Assembly (NCBI GenBank): GCA_002730985.1
Contig: PCBP01000043.1
Location: 1 to 29,680, forward strand
Direction: 5' to 3'
Origin: Flavobacteriales bacterium
GTDB taxonomy: Bacteria > Bacteroidota > Bacteroidia > Flavobacteriales > BACL11
DNA: 29,680 nt
Shown piece after piece: positions 26,313-29,680 of the stretch (position 1 is its first letter; every line of letters starts with the position of its first letter). Position numbers and translations under genes: made by a program. Under the pieces are notes generated by a model. That model was not told the DNA's origin. It saw only the letters and a list, made by a program, of their open reading frames with translations, and made no database searches.

Positions 26313-27356
26313 TTGCTAAAAGTATTTACAGATATTAAGAATATACAGAAGCAATGGGAGGATATTAAAGTCCCTAAATTCTTAGATCTAAATTTTTTAC
26401 AAATCTATTATCAGAAACACTCTCAGATAACGCATTTATTTGCTATGGATGCTAACATAAGATTATATGCTCATATTTTTAAGTTAACTTTCAGCAAGGC
26501 TAAGAATTATTTAAAGAATAATCCGATCAGCAATATTATTCTAAGTTCTATTAATTTTGATGTACTGTATCTTACGAATTCTTATATTACCAATGTTCCT
26601 GCTTTTACAAGTGATAAAGCGATTCATCTTAAGCAATTACTCAACACTATAGAACATAATTATTCACTCATAGTAATCCCAGATTTTCTATTTGAGAATA
26701 TGATAGTGGAAAATGACAACTATATCAAAATAGAGATTGAGGAGGAAATGATTATAGATGTAAGAGGTGAGTGGGAGACATTAGAAGATTATATGGGAGA
26801 TTTGAAAAATAAGTATAGAAATAAAGTAAAAAAAATTATTAAAAAAACTAGTGAATTAGAGATCAGAAACTTAGATGTCAATGATTTAGAAAGATACGCA
26901 ATTGACATCAAGTCACTCTTTAAGCAGGTAGCAACATCTGCTACATTTACAGGGCCTAAATTTAATACAGATTCTTTTGTGTCTTTTGTTAAGCAACAAT
27001 TTATGAAGATTGATGGTTACTTTATGAATGATAAGTTAGTTGGTTTTTCATCTGCAATAGAAAAAGACGAAAAATTATACTCTTACTTTGTCGGATTTGA
27101 TAAAAATCTAAATAAATCAGTACCTATATATGGGAGGATTCTAATAGAAAATATAAAGGCTGCAATAGAAGGGAAAAAGAAACTTCTAATTCTTGGACGC
27201 ACAGCAAATGAATATAAAAGCAATTTTGGTGCTTTTCCAATCAAATCTTATGTATATATAAGAATAGAAAATAAATTTCTACGAACTCTTTTAAAACCTA
27301 TCTATAGTAAACTAAGTATAAAAAAGTGGATACAAAGAAGCCCATTTAAAAATTAA
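26313..27356 (+). CDS. GNAT/FemAB-like acyl- or peptidyl-transferase family protein
   Basis: A 347-residue soluble protein that I can place only at superfamily level. The C-terminal half fits a GNAT fold of the FemAB/BioF2-like kind: EDYMGDLKNKYRNKVKKIIKKT, then YFMNDKLVGFSSAIEKDEKLYSYFVGFD, and LILGRTANEYKSNFGAFPIKSY. The last is similar to the GxxxxxxKxxFGA end of that family. The N-terminal about 140 residues resemble nothing I can name. The only start in the open frame near the 5' end is TTG at 26313, one base after the metallophosphoesterase stop; the frame is closed upstream at 26289-26291 and no ATG lies between, so a TTG start with coupled translation is likely. It ends 25 bases before the convergent lnt stop, with no hairpin between. 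The substrate is unknown. Confidence 0.7.
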   Translation: MLKVFTDIKNIQKQWEDIKVPKFLDLNFLQIYYQKHSQITHLFAMDANIRLYAHIFKLTFSKAKNYLKNNPISNIILSSINFDVLYLTNSYITNVPAFTSDKAIHLKQLLNTIEHNYSLIVIPDFLFENMIVENDNYIKIEIEEEMIIDVRGEWETLEDYMGDLKNKYRNKVKKIIKKTSELEIRNLDVNDLERYAIDIKSLFKQVATSATFTGPKFNTDSFVSFVKQQFMKIDGYFMNDKLVGFSSAIEKDEKLYSYFVGFDKNLNKSVPIYGRILIENIKAAIEGKKKLLILGRTANEYKSNFGAFPIKSYVYIRIENKFLRTLLKPIYSKLSIKKWIQRSPFKN

Positions 27357-27381
27357 GATCATAATCAACTGTGTGAGCCTT

Positions 27382-28926
27382 CTATTTCCTTAATCTAACT
27401 TTAACAAAAGCTAAAATCATAAAAATAACAGCAATAAATACGGATAGCCTTCCTATGTAGTCACCAAACTTACTATAAAAAGTAGAAGTAGTATTCAGAT
27501 CTGCCTTAGCTTTCAAGCAAACTACTTCATCCCATTTAGATTCTTGTAATATATCTCCTCTTGAATTTATAACACTCGATATTCCTGTATTTGCAGAACG
27601 AACAATTGATTTCCTTTGCTCAATTGCTCTTAATTTAGCATATTGAAGATGCTGCTTATAGCCTGCTGTATTTTTCCACCAACCATCATTAGTGATTATT
27701 GCCAATAAATTTGTTTCGCCTAAATCCATATGTCCATATACACTCTCATAACAAATAAGCGGAGAGACTACACTGTTATTAACTAAGAAGGAATTAATAT
27801 AATTCTCACTGCCCAAAGAGCCACTAGTCCCACCCAAATTAACAGCCAATTTTGCTAATGGATCTAGAATATATGGGAAAGGCATCTTTTCTACCCCTGG
27901 CACTAATTTTGTTTTATGATATACATGAACATATCCGCTATCATTAATAAAAACAGCAGAGTTATAAGCATCATAAAAAATATCCTCGTTCCTAATTTGT
28001 CTAGCTGTAGATGATTTTTCTTCTTGACTGTTAAATAATCGATATGTAGTAGCTCCAACTAGAATATTTAAATTAGGATATTTCTTTTGGAGCTCCTTTA
28101 GCGTTACAATACTATATGTTGTTTCGTATTGATTATTCTTATTCTCCCATATTCCTTCAAGTAATGCAGTCTCCGGACCTATCAAAAGTTCTGTCTCCTG
28201 AGTAAGGCCTGTTTCAGCAAGTGCAATAAAATCTTCTAGCTGATCATCAAATGAAATACTAAATTTATCTAAGTAAGGGTCAACATTAGGCTGAACAATT
28301 AGCACATCTATGCTTTGGTTATTGTACTCTTCAAAATTGAAATACATATATAAAGAAAAAAGAATAGGTGTTAGTAACACCAATATTGGAAACAATAAAA
28401 TCTCCTTTCTATTCTCTTTATTATAGAGTCTAAAGAGAGAGAGATTTACTAAAATAACCCAAAGAGATCCACCTAAGAAACCAGTAAATTCATACCATTG
28501 AATCAATGAAGTTGAATTTGCAAATACATTCCCAAGCGTAAGCCATGGCCATGACAAATCCCAATTTAAATGCAGATACTCCATTGATATCCATAACACA
28601 ATGAGAGAAAAATACCCCAATCTTTTTGAAGTTGCGATTTTTATTTTATGAAAACCCCAAAAAGCAGTTGCCATCAAAGTAGCATTCACAAAGAATGCTG
28701 CTATTGCTCCAAAAACTGTTGCATGATATATCCAATAAGTAGTAATAGCATTAAATAAAAAAAATGCTAAGAAGGAATAACGGAAAACTTGTTTGCTGTT
28801 TGCAGATTCCTGTTCTAAAATTAATAAGGGAATGAAGGCAACGAAAACTAAAGGGAATACACCAATTGATGGCCAAGAGAATGCCAGTAATAATCCACTT
28901 AATAAGGCTAATAATAGTTTATTCAT
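27382..28926 (-). CDS. lnt: Lnt, apolipoprotein N-acyltransferase
   Basis: A 514-residue inner-membrane enzyme that transfers the third acyl chain to the N-terminal cysteine of lipoproteins. The N-terminal half has multiple membrane helices (first about 4-20, MNKLLLALLSGLLLAFSWP, the usual Lnt opening). The nitrilase-like periplasmic domain begins near 205 with VLIVQPNVDP and contains the catalytic triad Glu252 (GPETALLEG), Lys338 (YHKTKLVPGVE) and Cys392 (PLICYESVYG). A last membrane helix lies near the C-terminus. The ATG at 28926 is chosen; an upstream frame from 28974 would add 16 non-homologous residues and run into the divergent pssA gene. It serves maturation of lipoproteins such as the predicted LptE at 1941. 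Confidence 0.96.
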   Translation of the reverse strand: MNKLLLALLSGLLLAFSWPSIGVFPLVFVAFIPLLILEQESANSKQVFRYSFLAFFLFNAITTYWIYHATVFGAIAAFFVNATLMATAFWGFHKIKIATSKRLGYFSLIVLWISMEYLHLNWDLSWPWLTLGNVFANSTSLIQWYEFTGFLGGSLWVILVNLSLFRLYNKENRKEILLFPILVLLTPILFSLYMYFNFEEYNNQSIDVLIVQPNVDPYLDKFSISFDDQLEDFIALAETGLTQETELLIGPETALLEGIWENKNNQYETTYSIVTLKELQKKYPNLNILVGATTYRLFNSQEEKSSTARQIRNEDIFYDAYNSAVFINDSGYVHVYHKTKLVPGVEKMPFPYILDPLAKLAVNLGGTSGSLGSENYINSFLVNNSVVSPLICYESVYGHMDLGETNLLAIITNDGWWKNTAGYKQHLQYAKLRAIEQRKSIVRSANTGISSVINSRGDILQESKWDEVVCLKAKADLNTTSTFYSKFGDYIGRLSVFIAVIFMILAFVKVRLRK

Positions 28927-28934
28927 AAAGTTTA

Positions 28935-28942
28935 CAAATATT
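28935..28942 (-). promoter_or_regulatory. Possible -7 element of lnt
   Basis: On the minus strand AATATTTG is one mismatch from TAnnTTTG and ends 8 bases before the lnt ATG. No TTTG -33 element is visible at the proper distance. It lies within the 33-base gap shared with pssA. Confidence 0.3.
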
Positions 28943-28946
28943 ATCA

Positions 28947-28954
28947 TATTTTTG
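28947..28954 (+). promoter_or_regulatory. -7 promoter element of pssA
   Basis: TATTTTTG is an exact TAnnTTTG match ending 5 bases before the ATG at 28960. This is the same arrangement as before the metallophosphoesterase gene, and it again suggests a leaderless or near-leaderless transcript. No -33 TTTG is seen. Confidence 0.45.
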
Positions 28955-28959
28955 CTGAA

Positions 28960-29680
28960 ATGAATGCAATACAAAGAAATATCCCTAATTTAATTACACT
29001 AGCAAACTTAACTTGTGGTCTGTTTGCAATCATTTTCGCTTTTCAAGGGATCCTAACAGCTGCATCACTTTGCATATTTTTAGGTGCTCTCTTAGATTTT
29101 TTTGATGGACTTGCTGCTCGACTTCTAAAAATAAGTGGAGAATTTGGAAAGCAACTTGATTCTATGGCTGATATGGTAACTTTTGGGGTAGCACCAGGAT
29201 TTATCTTTTTTCATTTCATATTCTATCTCAATAATGATATAATTTTTCGTCATTCCATGGAAAATGATAATCTTTTTTTTCCTGCATCATTAGCGCTTTT
29301 AATTCCAATTTTTGCAGCTTACCGTTTGGCTAATTTCAATATCGACTCTAGACAAATAGATTCCTTCATTGGCTTGCCAACTCCTGCATTAGCAATATTT
29401 ATTGCAGCAATTCCTCATATTGATTTCAATATATTTCCCATGTTTACTGACATAAAGTTACTTGCAATACTTGCAATAATAATGCCCTTGCTTTTGGTAT
29501 TAGAGATGCCTATGTTCTCACTAAAAATCAACAAAGAAGAAAGTATAAAATCTAGATTAAACTTGTTTAGAATGTCACTTATTTTTGCAGCCGTTTTATT
29601 ATTCTTTGTATTTCAGTTTGCTGCTATCCCATTTATTGTAATTTTATACCTGATTTTATCACTCCTAAATAATATACTAT
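28960..29680 (+). CDS. pssA: PssA, CDP-diacylglycerol--serine O-phosphatidyltransferase (3' end outside window)
   Basis: The frame from ATG 28960 is open to the window edge (240 codons), so the end is missing. The protein is a multi-pass membrane enzyme making phosphatidylserine, the precursor of phosphatidylethanolamine. The CDP-alcohol phosphotransferase signature D-x2-D-G-x2-A-R-x8-G-x3-D-x3-D is perfect: Asp46, Asp49-Gly50, Ala53-Arg54, Gly63, Asp67, Asp71. The opening RNIPNLITLANLTCGLFAII and the ADMVTFGVAPG segment are typical of PssA rather than phosphatidylglycerophosphate synthase. At least six hydrophobic helices follow. An alternative ATG at 28964 is in another frame and is not used. 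It is divergent from lnt with a 33-base gap. Confidence 0.95.
   Translation, partial: MNAIQRNIPNLITLANLTCGLFAIIFAFQGILTAASLCIFLGALLDFFDGLAARLLKISGEFGKQLDSMADMVTFGVAPGFIFFHFIFYLNNDIIFRHSMENDNLFFPASLALLIPIFAAYRLANFNIDSRQIDSFIGLPTPALAIFIAAIPHIDFNIFPMFTDIKLLAILAIIMPLLLVLEMPMFSLKINKEESIKSRLNLFRMSLIFAAVLLFFVFQFAAIPFIVILYLILSLLNNIL

Noticed and set aside
28927..28974. Longer lnt frame beginning at 28974
   Set aside because: The added residues are not Lnt-like and would overlap pssA; MNKLLLALLSG at 28926 is the usual Lnt opening.
1..29680. Mobile elements, CRISPR arrays, tRNA or rRNA genes, riboswitches
   Set aside because: I looked for terminal inverted repeats, transposase or integrase motifs, regularly spaced repeats and cloverleaf structures and found none; gene content and base composition look even across the window.

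Overview
The window is a continuous stretch of AT-rich chromosome (about one third G+C by eye) from a Bacteroidota bacterium, most likely a member of the Flavobacteriales or a close relative. The evidence is the gliding genes gldB and gldC, a Bacteroidota-style dcw cluster without murF or ddl, an FtsI with a C-terminal PASTA domain, MraY with an extra cytoplasmic insert, an FtsZ ending in SFLHDNVD, weak Shine-Dalgarno signals, and TAnnTTTG-type -7 promoter elements. No tRNA, rRNA, CRISPR array, insertion sequence, prophage or other mobile element is visible. Almost everything is core genome.

Layout. (1) Positions 2-3416, plus strand: a tight operon of miaB (5' end outside the window), a sigma-54 activator without a receiver domain, lptE, a small TPR protein and secG. 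(2) 3417-5485, plus strand: groES-groEL behind a near-consensus sigma-54 -24/-12 promoter. An 18-bp hairpin terminator at 5502-5542 separates them from the convergent next block. (3) 20678 down to 5593, minus strand: the complete division and cell-wall cluster mraZ-rsmH-ftsL-ftsI-murE-mraY-murD-ftsW-murG-murC-ftsQ-ftsA-ftsZ. Nearly every junction overlaps by 1 to 14 bases or abuts, and 10-bp-phased GTGGG repeats that look like MraZ boxes precede it. (4) 20850-22221, plus strand: an alpha/beta hydrolase and engB, divergent from mraZ. (5) 23556 down to 22222, minus strand: gldB-gldC. (6) 23598 onward, plus strand: nadE, an NTF2-like exported or anchored protein with its own terminator, then a membrane-anchored metallophosphoesterase followed after one base by a GNAT/FemAB-like protein. 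(7) 28926 down to 27382, minus strand: lnt. (8) 28960 to the window end, plus strand: pssA, which is still open at the edge.

How the genes fit together. Most of the window builds the envelope. The dcw cluster makes lipid II from UDP-MurNAc (MurC, MurD, MurE, MraY, MurG) and assembles the divisome (FtsZ, FtsA, FtsQ, FtsL, FtsW, FtsI). MurE carries the DNPR motif of meso-diaminopimelate-adding enzymes. LptE, Lnt, SecG and PssA serve LPS export, lipoprotein maturation, secretion and phospholipid synthesis. GldB and GldC belong to the gliding/type IX secretion gene set.

Nothing here is clearly a new biological system. The most useful leads are regulatory: the sigma-54 promoter on groESL close to an orphan sigma-54 activator, the phased MraZ-box array, and -7 elements lying almost on the start codons. 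Two gene-level oddities are a GldB with no lipobox cysteine and a tandem copy of the groES 3' end. Three accessory genes (24412, 25076 and 26313) have only family-level assignments.
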